25,352 bases of DNA from an uncultured Clostridia bacterium (GTDB lineage: Bacteria > Bacillota > Clostridia > TANB77 > CAG-508), in contig CANQZP010000011.1 of the NCBI GenBank assembly GCA_947628395.1, forward strand, positions 1 to 25,352. Reading direction: 5' to 3'. The notes beneath the pieces were generated by a model. That model searched no databases, had not been told where the DNA came from, and saw only the letters and a program-made list of their open reading frames with translations. The translations under genes were made by a program, and so were the position numbers. Below, piece by piece: positions 16,201-24,073 of this stretch (position 1 is the stretch's first letter; each line of letters starts with the position of its first letter).

Positions 16201-16592
16201 TTACAGTAAATTCAAAAGATTTAAAGAAATTTTCTGAAATAGCATCAGAGGATGTTGTATACTTATATATTAAAGAAGTTGCTATAAAAGGTCAAAATGA
16301 ATCTGTAATTATTACTAATCCTTTAAAAATTGATGGAAAAGATACTGATATAGAAACTTATTTAGATAATGTTAAATTTGATGGTAATAATGGGCGAGAT
16401 TCTGGAAGTACAGGAGAACGTTTTGATGATGAAAAAATGCCATCAGTATTGCCAAAGGCAGGTCAAGATCTTAGTGGGGAAAAAGCTTCAGCATTATCGT
16501 CAAATACAATATTAAAATGTGCAATTATAATATTTGCTATTGGAAGTTTAATTGTAGTAATAAAGATTTTGGTATTTAAGAAAAAAGATTAA
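13206..16592 (+). CDS. Large secreted papain-like protein with four Big_3-type Ig repeats and LPKAG tail
   Basis: This is a 1128-residue exported protein. A signal peptide (1-26, ending NNAFA) leads to a C1-type domain with Q103, C109 (MGSCWTF) and H278 (ANHAVLIVGWDDN). The usual catalytic Asn position is D308 (IIRDTHG where NSWG is normal), followed by a helical insertion at about 313-370 before the fold resumes at DDGYLYVSYED. A lectin-like beta domain spans about 404-596. Four Big_3-type Ig repeats follow at about 603-677, 684-755, 760-831 and 836-914, the first three with GE(N/D)FDxTGM. A domain I do not recognise spans about 920-1056. The end is LPKAG (1082-1086), a membrane helix (about 1102-1123) and KKKD. 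It is a presumed substrate of the sortase at 10154. Protease activity is uncertain because of D308. Confidence 0.85.
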   Translation: MKKSKKLLIAIVIIFMVLLNNNAFAVSINDAIGKTEYSQEFLDWLKLDDETKKNSIMPRAYNIYTTKQSYTNPLKRARLLRSTLETQYNLKNYIKDNMKIKNQGTMGSCWTFSALGALETNLAMQDLNNSRPTKIYDFSERHMDFSTAREFLNGQINEKGFNRTAGSGGHNSVALAYLTNGMGAIPESEMPYIDDSSLIDISEIQNKTVSSQLYDTIDFATPSIETKEDLVTAMKNHIRTYGGISCTIHEQDILEQKCLNSKTGAIYCNDYNTHIANHAVLIVGWDDNYPIENFETKPKNKGAWIIRDTHGTNEDNSMTIDELKNLYFETFKDDLIEEGINSPDDITDEKVEEIIKKNGFEKLEDGRVFRPHNDDGYLYVSYEDDNIYNFLMGIQKANDSVDYENIYQYDEFSSFIPITFNANDIYLSNTFKKQTDSSEYITQVSVQTGETATCKVYVNPNGTGKNKEDLQLVELKSGDSETVEAGYHTLEFLKPIEITGSDFVVVIEMQGKRDKEMQVPVECDVAKFLKDSEGIDLPEGAVANFFSFVTTEDGKCCFSTDEGLDSGYWANLSDLYKLSRGTQPNCDSTIKAFTVSKVEDDSLKNIEIITPPEKTSYIEGENFDDTGMVVKANYNNNTSKTLNKSDYSITNGTNLQIGQESVTISYEDKSVEQPITVEKNVITEIKIKTPPTKIEYREGENFDRTGMVVEATYKNGTTSIITDYTIEDGENLKADQEYVTISYEGISVKQNIKINSSNLIEIKVTQAPDKVNYKVGEDFDKTGMKVYGVYEDGTTQEIIDYVVEDGTDLKKGQTSVTIKYQDKTVTQEITVDDIVITNISISKMPTKTKYLKNSESLDLTGGKLKLEYADGTSREIDLNSEQVQVTGFDNTKVGKNIITVTYQNKTTTFEVEIIEEVKPVNSNFDNSKLTVNAIKYYIFTDTNIPSYILLNLEVDNISKNNINDNYKYYYYLSPNPSETNIEDWVEIKEEQSENNKLKFTVNSKDLKKFSEIASEDVVYLYIKEVAIKGQNESVIITNPLKIDGKDTDIETYLDNVKFDGNNGRDSGSTGERFDDEKMPSVLPKAGQDLSGEKASALSSNTILKCAIIIFAIGSLIVVIKILVFKKKD
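16422..16547 (+). repeat. Shared anchor-module sequence, copy 2
   Basis: The partner of 12916-13041, encoding FDDEK through LPKAG into the membrane helix. It has the same length, no gaps and about 15 differences by eye. Confidence 0.85.
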
Positions 16593-16594
16593 TT

Positions 16595-16636
16595 GATAAA
16601 ATAAAAGGGCGATTTTAATCGCCCTTTTATTTTATC
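16595..16636. terminator. Perfect 20-bp palindromic bidirectional terminator
   Basis: The arms 16595-16614 and 16617-16636 are exact complements around TT, with the GC core GGGCGATT/AATCGCCC flanked by A- and T-runs. It serves the second protease (plus, stop at 16590-16592) and asnB (minus), whose stop codon (16627-16629) lies inside the stem. Confidence 0.9.
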
Positions 16637-18478
16637 TCAATTTTTGGATGATACATTTCAAGCCACATATTTACTTGACAAAGATATGCCATAAGCTGAG
16701 GACCTGTCATTAATTGACCAAACCATGGTCTGGTAAAAGCAGAGCCGTCTGTTTCTATAATTTCATTTATATATTTTTCATTTAATATATTTTTTATTGG
16801 TGCGTCTTTTTGACTCATTATTTCTTTAAGCATAGTTTTTACTTTTAATAAATAATTTGGATTGTGAGTTTTTGGATATGGGCTTTTCTTACGATTTATA
16901 ATTTCATCTGGAAGCAAATCTTTTACTACATATCTCAATAATCCTTTTTCTCTACCGGCCTAGAGCTTTCATTTCCCAAGGTACATTCCATAAGTATTGT
17001 ACTAAACGATAATCACAGAATGGAACTCTGACTTCTAGTCCATTAGACATAGATGTTCTATCTGTTCTATCTAAAAGTGTTTGCATGAACCAGTTTTGAG
17101 TTAAATATGATATTTTTCTCTTTTCTTTTGTTTCTTCTGAATCGGTTTCTAAGAATTCTATTTCATTTAAACTTTGATTATATCTGCAATCTATATATTC
17201 TTTTAAATTAATCTTTTCACCAATCTTTGGATTTAATAGTGTTTGTCTTTCTTTAATTGCAATTGACCAAGGGAAAGTATTACTATTTAGTGCATCTTCA
17301 CGGAAAAACCATGGATATCCTGCAAATATTTCATCAGAACATTCTCCTGAAAGTACGACTGTAATATCTTTTTTTATTTCTCTACAGAATAATTGGAAAG
17401 AGGAGTCAACATCAGCCATTCCTGGCAGATCTCTTGCTACCATTGAGTCTTTTAAATATTTACTAAGTTCAGGAGTATCTAAAACAATTTTATGATGTTT
17501 TGTTTTAAATGTATCTACCATTAGGTCAATATAATAATTATCTGAATTTGGTTGAAAATCTGATTTGTGGAAGTTCTTATCATTATCTACATAATCTACA
17601 GAGAAAGTGTCTGGTGCAGGTAATCCATTTTTCTTACAGTAGTTACTTGCATAAGCTGTTATTATACTAGAGTCTAAACCTCCTGATAACATGAGCCCAA
17701 GTGGAACATCTGATACTAATTGCCTTTGAATTGCATCATCTAATAAAAATTTTATTTTTTCACAGGTTGTATCAAAATCATCTTCGTGCTTTTCTGATTT
17801 TAATTTCCAATATCTTTCCATTTTAAATCCATATTTGTCAAATACTCCAAAATATCCAGGTTTTAATTCATAGATATCTTTAAATACTGTAAGTCCAGGT
17901 GTATGAGCAGGGCCAATTCCAAAGAGTTCAGAAATTCCCAGTTCATCAATACTTGCTGAAACTTCTGGGTGTTCTAAAATTGCTTTTATTTCAGATGCAA
18001 AAATAAAATTATTATTTATAAATGTATAGAAAAATGGTTTTATTCCGAAGTGGTCTCTTGCCACATATAACTCTTTTTTATTTGAATCCCAGATTGCAAA
18101 AGAGAATATTCCGTTCAAATGGTTTACTACATCATATCCATAGTGGATATATGATTTAAGTAATATTTCTGTATCACAGTGACCATTAAATTCAAATCCA
18201 TTTTCTAATAATTCTTTTTTTAGTTCTTTTGTATTATAAATTTGACCATTATATACAATTGTATAAGTATTGCCACCAAAAGTAGCAGACATTGGTTGTT
18301 TTCCACCTTTGGGGTCTATAACAATTAGTCTTTTATGTCCAAAATTAACATTATTTTCGAAATAATATCCGTCTTCATCAGGACCTCGATTGCCTAAAGT
18401 ATTATTCATATTTCGTATTATATGATAATTATTAGAAATATTTTTGTTGTAGTTTACAATTCCTACAATTCCACACAT
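16627..18478 (-). pseudogene. asnB: asnB, glutamine-hydrolysing asparagine synthetase, broken by a +1 frameshift
   Basis: AsnB makes asparagine from aspartate, ATP and glutamine. Read across one extra base it gives 616 residues, normal for the family. The class II amidotransferase domain begins MCGIVGIV with nucleophile C2; RGPDEDG and the YNGQIYN and CDTEILL motifs follow. The synthetase domain has the PP-loop SGGLDSS (265-271) and VLSGECSDEIFAGYPW. The frame breaks at 16955-16960 (minus strand GGCCGG; expected GGCGGT or GCCGGT followed by AGA), giving a stop after residue 508; the rest, from GREKGLLRYVVKDLLPDE, continues in another frame. The start has AAGGAGGT. I saw no convincing promoter in 18479-18563. 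It is probably functional if the extra base is an error. Confidence 0.87.
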
Positions 18479-18563
18479 ATATATTAAACCTCCTTTTTAT
18501 TAAGATATGTAAGAAATAGGGGTAGTGTTCTTATAGTCTAAATATAATATATGATGGAAATTT

Positions 18564-18603
18564 AAAAAAATGTCCAACTTAAAAATAAGCTAGACATTTT
18601 TTT
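18564..18603 (-). terminator. Terminator of the ytxC-like gene
   Basis: AAAAAAATGTC (18564-18574) pairs with GACATTTTTTT (18593-18603), with an inner CTT/AAG pair. Read on the minus strand it ends in a run of seven T's directly after the stop of the gene at 18590. Confidence 0.85.
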
Positions 18604-19456
18604 CTGAAATGTTATGAATTGCTGAAATTGTTGATTTATATAGATTACATATTTCACAGTCAAAACAAAATTCAATACGGTTTTCAAAAATTAATTTTAA
18701 AGTTGTAAGAAAATCATCTTCTTCACTTAGAGTATGAATAATTATTTTTTTTGGCAGAAGATTTAAAAGTGTATTTAGTGCATAATCATTAGAGGAGAAA
18801 GATATATCAGATAAATATTTGGCAGTAAATATATCTGTATCAGTGTCTATAATTTCTTTATTTTTATCTAGTAATATACTTTCATTATTTAAATATATAA
18901 GATGGACAAGTGGTGTAGTTGATGGTCTTGATTCAATGTATGTTTTAAGTAGGTTTACAAATTCTAAATATTCTCTTTTTATTAAAAAACTGTTTACTGA
19001 TAAATCTATTATATAATCTATAATTTCCATATAATCTTTTAACCTAAAGTTTACGAATCCATCTAAAATCATAGATTTGTTTTCTAATATATAATTGTAT
19101 ACTGATATATATATTAATTCTGACTTGGATTTTTGTTCATCTGATTCAATTAGTGATTTAGCAATTTTTAATATTTCTTTTTGCTCAGTTTTTGAAAAAT
19201 AGAAATAATTTGTATATAAAACTTTTTTTAATAAATTTTTTTCGTAAAATTTTGTAATTGTATTTGTAATAAGCAAAGAGAGTTGTTCATAAAATTCTAT
19301 ATATGACTTTCCATTGTAATGGACTATAATATTTGTATATATTTTAAAATTACGTTTAGAAAATAGAAGAGAAGAATCTTTTTTTAATTCTTCTAATTTA
19401 TTTAAAACAAAATCAGCAATTTTTTCGTCTTTCAATTTTAAGCAAAATGAATACAT
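18590..19456 (-). CDS. ytxC: YtxC-like sporulation protein
   Basis: This 288-residue soluble protein matches what I know of the YtxC family, a poorly understood sporulation-associated protein of Bacilli and Clostridia. The family-like core is at about 134-190 (FVNFRLKDYMEIIDYIID, then LIKREYLEFVNLLKTYIE and PLVHLIYL), followed by LLNLLPKKIIIH and a C-terminal segment with Cys residues (FCFDCEIC). I see no signal peptide or membrane helix. The start has TTAGGAGG about 7 bases before the ATG. It lies between asnB and the GH57 gene with terminators on both sides, so it is its own unit; no confident promoter was found in 19457-19536. The assignment rests on remembered motif pattern and not on a search. 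Confidence 0.7.
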   Translation of the reverse strand: MYSFCLKLKDEKIADFVLNKLEELKKDSSLLFSKRNFKIYTNIIVHYNGKSYIEFYEQLSLLITNTITKFYEKNLLKKVLYTNYFYFSKTEQKEILKIAKSLIESDEQKSKSELIYISVYNYILENKSMILDGFVNFRLKDYMEIIDYIIDLSVNSFLIKREYLEFVNLLKTYIESRPSTTPLVHLIYLNNESILLDKNKEIIDTDTDIFTAKYLSDISFSSNDYALNTLLNLLPKKIIIHTLSEEDDFLTTLKLIFENRIEFCFDCEICNLYKSTISAIHNISEKNV

Positions 19457-19531
19457 ATCGGCCTCCTAATAGTTATATTATTTGCCTATGTAAATATTTT
19501 ATTCAATCAACAAAAATTTTGTTAATAGAAG

Positions 19532-19560
19532 AAAAATAGTGTGGATATTAATCCACACTA
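19532..19560 (-). terminator. Terminator of the DUF4912-GH57 operon
   Basis: TAGTGTGGAT (19537-19546), loop ATTA, ATCCACACTA (19551-19560). On the minus strand it is followed by ATTTTTCTT-type sequence. The GH57 stop codon (19558-19560) is within the stem. Confidence 0.85.
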
Positions 19561-21147
19561 TAAATATATTCTATAATCTATATCATGAAATATGTAGTCT
19601 TGCTTATAAATTATATCAATAAATTCTTCATCAATATTATCATTTTTAATTTGGTAGTACAGTTTAGTAAATCTTCCTATATGTTCTTTAATTCTTTTCT
19701 TGGCATAATCAACCATTGTTCCATTAGTTATTATGAATAACCAGTCGCTACTTTGTGCAAGTAAGAGTTCTCTAGCACATTGGTCTAATGCTTTTTTTCG
19801 TAATCCTTCGTTTTCATTTGGATATGAATGTGCAAGTTCTACCATTCTGTCTCCAGCTTTATGAAGATGTCTATGTACATAGTCGTTTGTAGGGTTAAGC
19901 CAAACTTCACTATATCCGTTAGCACCCCAACTAGAACGGCAAGGAGTAGAAACTTGAATATTTGGATGTTTGTCAATATAGTCTCCAGGTGTAATTAAAG
20001 AAAAATTGCAATCATCATAATATATTTTTTTAAATAATATGTATAACCAATATGGACCTTCATACCACCAATGTCCATATAATTCTGCATCATAAGGACA
20101 TACAACAATAGGGGGAACATCCATAAAAGTAGATAAGTTTTCGATTTGTGCTGTTCTTGAATCTAAGAAATGTCCAGCTTGTTTTTCTGCTGTGTCCATT
20201 GCCCATCTAGGATTATAATAATCTTTTTCACCATCTTTAGAAGTAATTCTATAATATTTTATTCCAGTATGAACACGAGCTCCATTAGATGCTATATATG
20301 GTTTTATATATTCATAATCTGCTTCATAGCCAATATCTCTGTAATATTCACGATAATTATAATCTCCAGGATAACCTATAATAGAACTCCATACTTGTTT
20401 AGAAGATTCAATATCACGACCAAATGCTACGACATTTTTAGGAGAGACGATAGGAGCAAAAGTTCCATATATAGGAGCAGGATTAGCATATAATATACCA
20501 TGTGATTCTGTTATAATATATTCAATTCCAAATTCTTTTAAGAATTCATCTGCTTCTGGAACATAACCACATTCAGGAAGCCAAATTCCTCTAGGATTTC
20601 TTCCAAAAAATTTCTTGTATGTTTGAACTCCGACACCAATTTGTGCTTTAACAGTTTGTGGTGTAACATAAAGAATAGGGAAGTAACCATGAGTTGCTCC
20701 ACATGTTATAATTTCTAAAAAACCAGCATCTTGAAAATGTTTAAAACCTTCTATTAAATTACAATTATAAACATCTTTAAATACATGTAAATCGTTTGTA
20801 TATCTATCTAAATAATAGTGTGATAAACTATTTAAACGTTCATCATAAACTGTTCTTTTTACTTCTTTTTCAGCTAATTCAATGTGCTTTTTAAGATATT
20901 TTATATATCTTTCTTGTAATAGTTTATTATCTAACATATATAAAAGAGGAGGAGTCATAGTCATTGTTAATCTGAATTTAACTCCTTCTTCTTCTAATTT
21001 TTTAAAATTTAATAATAGAGGAATATAGGTTTCTGAAATTGCTTCAAATAACCATTGTTCCTCTAAATAATCTTCACTTTCAGGATGATGAATGAATGGT
21101 AAATGTGCATGAAGTATAAAACTAACATATCCTTTATTTTTATTCAT
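19558..21147 (-). CDS. GH57 glycoside hydrolase, 1,4-alpha-glucan branching-type
   Basis: This 529-residue protein is of glycoside hydrolase family 57, of the subgroup with a C-terminal DUF1957-type helical domain that includes alpha-1,6 branching enzymes. It is cytoplasmic. Motifs are HAHLPFIHHPE (13-23), CGATHGYFP, WLPECGY with likely nucleophile E192, and PYDAELYGHWWYEGP with likely acid/base D353; a Trp/Gly-rich loop (SSWGANGYSEVWL) and the helical C-terminus follow. I chose ATG 21147 because AAGGAGAAAA precedes it. The longer open frame to 21228 would overlap the DUF4912 gene and adds a non-family N-terminus. It is co-transcribed with DUF4912 (16-base gap) and convergent in role with the glucan synthase-like GT at 22350. 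It probably branches a glycogen-like glucan. Confidence 0.88.
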   Translation of the reverse strand: MNKNKGYVSFILHAHLPFIHHPESEDYLEEQWLFEAISETYIPLLLNFKKLEEEGVKFRLTMTMTPPLLYMLDNKLLQERYIKYLKKHIELAEKEVKRTVYDERLNSLSHYYLDRYTNDLHVFKDVYNCNLIEGFKHFQDAGFLEIITCGATHGYFPILYVTPQTVKAQIGVGVQTYKKFFGRNPRGIWLPECGYVPEADEFLKEFGIEYIITESHGILYANPAPIYGTFAPIVSPKNVVAFGRDIESSKQVWSSIIGYPGDYNYREYYRDIGYEADYEYIKPYIASNGARVHTGIKYYRITSKDGEKDYYNPRWAMDTAEKQAGHFLDSRTAQIENLSTFMDVPPIVVCPYDAELYGHWWYEGPYWLYILFKKIYYDDCNFSLITPGDYIDKHPNIQVSTPCRSSWGANGYSEVWLNPTNDYVHRHLHKAGDRMVELAHSYPNENEGLRKKALDQCARELLLAQSSDWLFIITNGTMVDYAKKRIKEHIGRFTKLYYQIKNDNIDEEFIDIIYKQDYIFHDIDYRIYL

Positions 21148-21163
21148 AATAGTTTTCTCCTTA

Positions 21164-22108
21164 TTATCTAAAAGTAGAGGTTGGGTTGCTAGAACCAGGA
21201 TTCTTAAAATCGAAGAAATGAGTATCAATTTTTTCTACTTGATATATATTTTTATATAATTCATAAAAATCTTTTAATTTTTGATTTACTAAAATTTTTG
21301 TAATGTTTTTATAAGTAATTTCTCCAGTTTGTACATTACGATATTGGACTTCAGGTTTTAATTCATCTAGTAAAACTTTATCATTTGGCATTATTAAATC
21401 ATTTGAATTAGTAACTCTAATATAGTTGTTTTCAGGTATATTTATTGCTGGGTTATTTTTTGCATATTCCTTAAATCTTCTTCCAAGTTCAATATTATAT
21501 TCACAATTTGCATCTTGTAAGTTTAGATACCAACTGTTTGCAAAATCATTTATAGGAACTTCAATAGTATAATTTTTTGTTTTGTTATAGACAATTAAAA
21601 CAGGGTAGGTGTCATTAAAGAAATATTCACCATATTGATTAATTAAATTTTGTCTATCATCATCTGACATATCCCAATATACAAATAAAATTTTAGGTGT
21701 TTGTGCTAAAATTTTTACTATTGTTTCGTTGTATCTATAAGGTAAATCATAATATTCTAATATTTGAATAGTTTTTTCTTTGCTTGATTTCGTTTCTTTT
21801 GTTGTAGCTTTTTTTGTGATTTTTGTTTTTGTAGTTTTTGAGGTAGCTAGTTTTGCAGATTTAGAATTCTTTGCTTTAGTAGTTGTAGAACTTTTGGACT
21901 TAGTAGTTTTCTTGGGTGTAGCTTTAGTTGTAGTTTTAGAATTCTTTTTAGTAGTTGTTGTTTTAGGTTTCGATTTAGTAGTTTTATCTGCTTTTGAAAC
22001 GGAAACTTTACTAGTAGCCTTTTTTGTAGTAGATTTAGTAGCTGTTGTAGTTTTCTTTTTTACAGTTTCTTTTTCTTCTACTTTAGTTTTTGCTTCTTTT
22101 GTAGGCAT
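21164..22108 (-). CDS. DUF4912 protein with long Lys/Thr-rich N-terminal tail
   Basis: This 314-residue protein has two very different halves. Residues 1-112 are almost only Lys, Thr, Ser and Ala (TKTTTTKK-like words), strongly basic and surely disordered, resembling the tails of histone-H1-like or granule-associated proteins. From about 113 a DUF4912 domain begins (IQILEYYDLPYRYNETIVKI; KILFVYWDMSD; YNIELGRRF) and continues to the C-terminus. DUF4912 genes often sit beside GH57 and glycogen-synthase genes, as here, so a role in glucan or polymer handling is inferred; no reaction is known. The start has AAAGGAGGA and a promoter at 22149-22177. The opposite strand of the tail is an open frame rich in Val/Phe, which is a shadow. 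Confidence 0.82.
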   Translation of the reverse strand: MPTKEAKTKVEEKETVKKKTTTATKSTTKKATSKVSVSKADKTTKSKPKTTTTKKNSKTTTKATPKKTTKSKSSTTTKAKNSKSAKLATSKTTKTKITKKATTKETKSSKEKTIQILEYYDLPYRYNETIVKILAQTPKILFVYWDMSDDDRQNLINQYGEYFFNDTYPVLIVYNKTKNYTIEVPINDFANSWYLNLQDANCEYNIELGRRFKEYAKNNPAINIPENNYIRVTNSNDLIMPNDKVLLDELKPEVQYRNVQTGEITYKNITKILVNQKLKDFYELYKNIYQVEKIDTHFFDFKNPGSSNPTSTFR

Positions 22109-22148
22109 ACTTTTTTCCTCCTTTGTACAATCTTATATTTATTATTAT

Positions 22149-22177
22149 ATAATATATATAATTTGAAATAATTACAA
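22149..22177 (-). promoter_or_regulatory. Promoter of the DUF4912-GH57 operon
   Basis: On the minus strand, TTGTAA (22172-22177), 17 bases, TATTAT (22149-22154). The whole 22109-22349 gap is extremely AT-rich, so the match is moderate evidence. Confidence 0.5.
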
Positions 22178-22268
22178 GAGAAAATTGTCAAAAAAAATAA
22201 TTTTTTTTATTAGTTTGTCACATAATATAAATATAATACAAAAAAATTATTTTTTTTACAAAATTATA

Positions 22269-22297
22269 TTTACTTTTCTATTTTTATTGTATAAAAT
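22269..22297 (+). promoter_or_regulatory. Possible promoter of the GT4 gene
   Basis: TTTACT (22269-22274), 17 bases, TAAAAT (22292-22297). It is divergent from the DUF4912 promoter. The -35 box is weak. Confidence 0.4.
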
Positions 22298-22349
22298 AGT
22301 CGATAGTATAGAAGAACTAAAGAGAAGAAATATTGAAAGGGGTAAATAA

Positions 22350-23642
22350 ATGAAAATATTAATGTTATCGTGGGAGTATCCACCAAGAATTGTTGGAGGA
22401 ATTTCTAGAGTTGTACATGATTTATCACATAGATTAATTAAAGATGGACATGAAGTAAGCGTTGTAACTTATAAAGATGGTGATGTACCATATTATGAAA
22501 ATGATAAAGGAGTACAAGTATATAGAGTAGATAACTATATGATTACCCCAAATAGTTTTATAGATTGGATAATGCAACTTAACTTTAATTTAATAGCAAA
22601 AGCTACAGAACTTATTGCAAAGGGCGAAAAATTTGATGTAATCCATGCTCATGATTGGTTAGTAGCATATGCTGCAAAATCTTTGAAAAATTCTTTTGGA
22701 ATTCCAATTGTTGCTACAATTCATGCTACAGAATCAGGTAGAAATAGTGGGATTCATGATGAGGTTCAAAGATATATAAATGATACTGAATGGATGCTTA
22801 CTTATGAAGCTACAGAAGTAATTGTTAATAGTAATTATATGAAATGTGAATTACAAAGATTGTTTGGATTACCATTTGAAAAAATTAATGTTATTCCAAA
22901 TGGTATAACTTCAACAAATTTCTCAGGTATAGAAAGAGATTATGATTTTAGAAGAAAGTTTGCATCTGATAATGAAAAAATAATACTTTTCTCAGGAAGA
23001 TTAGTTTATGAGAAAGGTATACAAAATTTAATAGCTGCAATGCCTAAAATTTTAAATTCGTATAATGATGCCAAATTGATTATTGCTGGAAGAGGCGGAA
23101 TGTTAGATGAATTAAAAGCTCAAGTTGATTATTTAGGTATTTCAAATAAGGTATATTTTACAGGATATTTAGATCACAAATCTTTATGTAAGATGTATAA
23201 ATGTGCTGATATATCAGTTTTTCCAAGTACGTATGAACCTTTTGGAATTGTTGCATTAGAAGCAATGCTTGCTGAAGTTCCAGTTGTTGTTTCTGATGTT
23301 GGTGGATTAAATGAAATTGTAAATCATGGAGTAAATGGAATGAAGAGTTATGCTGGAAATTCTAATTCACTAGCAGATTCTATTTTAGCATTACTTTTTG
23401 ATAAACAATTATGTGCAAATGTAGTAAAACAAGCTAAGATTGATGTAAAAAATAAGTATAATTGGACTAAAATTGCTCAAGATACTCATTTTACTTATCA
23501 AAAAGCTATTTGTCAGACTATGGCTGAGAGACAAGCTCGTCAGATTGAACAAGAAAAAGCTAGAAAAACTAAAAGAGCTAAAAATTCTGAAGGGGAAATT
23601 ACAAATCTACTTGGATTTAAGAAAAGACAAGCTTATGCTTAA
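22350..23642 (+). CDS. GT4-family glycosyltransferase, glycogen/starch synthase-like
   Basis: This 430-residue retaining GT-B enzyme is of family GT4. The N-terminal Rossmann half begins MKILMLSWEYPPRIVGGISR, with the glycine loop that binds the donor phosphate; FDVIHAHDWL and the VIPNGI hinge follow. The C-terminal half shows SGRLVYEKG and the E296...E304 EX7E motif (EPFGIVALE). The layout resembles GT4 glycogen synthases that use NDP-glucose. A basic, helical tail (about 390-430, with KARKTKRAK) is extra. The start has GAAAGGGG. It is divergent from the DUF4912-GH57 pair, supporting a shared glucan pathway, and YlbF starts 26 bases after its stop. Donor and acceptor are not determinable from sequence. 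Confidence 0.88.
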   Translation: MKILMLSWEYPPRIVGGISRVVHDLSHRLIKDGHEVSVVTYKDGDVPYYENDKGVQVYRVDNYMITPNSFIDWIMQLNFNLIAKATELIAKGEKFDVIHAHDWLVAYAAKSLKNSFGIPIVATIHATESGRNSGIHDEVQRYINDTEWMLTYEATEVIVNSNYMKCELQRLFGLPFEKINVIPNGITSTNFSGIERDYDFRRKFASDNEKIILFSGRLVYEKGIQNLIAAMPKILNSYNDAKLIIAGRGGMLDELKAQVDYLGISNKVYFTGYLDHKSLCKMYKCADISVFPSTYEPFGIVALEAMLAEVPVVVSDVGGLNEIVNHGVNGMKSYAGNSNSLADSILALLFDKQLCANVVKQAKIDVKNKYNWTKIAQDTHFTYQKAICQTMAERQARQIEQEKARKTKRAKNSEGEITNLLGFKKRQAYA

Positions 23643-23668
23643 TTTTAAAAAGGATGTGAATTTTTATA

Positions 23669-24001
23669 ATGAATGTTTATGATGATGTTAATAATTTGGC
23701 TCGTTCTTTAAGAGAGAGTAAGGAATATAAAGAATATAAAACAGCAAAAGATGCAGTAAATGCAGATCCAGATTTAAAAAATAAAATTGATGAGTTTGAA
23801 AAGATTAGATATGAAGAACAGGTTTTAGCTCTCCAAGGTGAAAAACAGACAGAAGAAAAAATGAAAAAATTACAAGATTTATATTCTATTCTTGTTCAAA
23901 ATCCAATGGTTAAAGATTATTTTGATAAAGAAGTAAGATTTAATGTTATGATTGCTGATGTGAATAGAATAATTGGTGATGCTATAAAAGATGTACTTTA
24001 A
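23669..24001 (+). CDS. YlbF/YmcA-family protein
   Basis: This 110-residue, all-helical protein is of the YlbF/YmcA (Com_YlbF) family; in Bacillus these join YaaT in a complex affecting RNase Y-dependent mRNA processing, competence and sporulation. Family features are the N-terminal ARSLRESKEYKEYKTAKDAV, NADPDLKNKIDEFE, and the C-terminal VKDYFDKEVRFNVMIADVN with IIGDAIKDVL. The ribosome site AAGGATGTGA is set about 9 bases before the ATG. It lies between the GT4 gene and sigH; sigH has its own promoter. Which paralogue it is cannot be told here. Confidence 0.85.
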   Translation: MNVYDDVNNLARSLRESKEYKEYKTAKDAVNADPDLKNKIDEFEKIRYEEQVLALQGEKQTEEKMKKLQDLYSILVQNPMVKDYFDKEVRFNVMIADVNRIIGDAIKDVL

Positions 24002-24014
24002 TGTATAAAAAATG

Positions 24015-24043
24015 TTGACATACTAGGATTTACGTCTTATAAT
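24015..24043 (+). promoter_or_regulatory. Consensus promoter of sigH
   Basis: TTGACA (24015-24020), 17 bases, TATAAT (24038-24043), both perfect. The expected start is near 24050, which argues against an ATG at 24053 as the usual start codon. Confidence 0.8.
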
Positions 24044-24073
24044 ACAGCTAGAATGACTGAAAGGAAAGAGATT

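Noticed and set aside
21148..21228. Extended N-terminus for the GH57 enzyme (27 extra residues)
   Set aside because: It would overlap the DUF4912 gene, has no ribosome site and adds residues unlike the family, whereas ATG 21147 has AAGGAGAAAA in place.
21780..22166. Plus-strand open frame of 128 residues, very rich in Val/Phe, looking like a membrane protein
   Set aside because: It is the exact complement of the Lys/Thr-rich tail of the DUF4912 gene; codons AAA/ACT read backwards give Phe/Val. It has no ribosome site and overlaps a supported gene.
24053..24073. Upstream ATG for sigH
   Set aside because: It falls within a few bases of the predicted transcription start and lacks a ribosome site; ATG 24074 has AAGGAAAG at good spacing.
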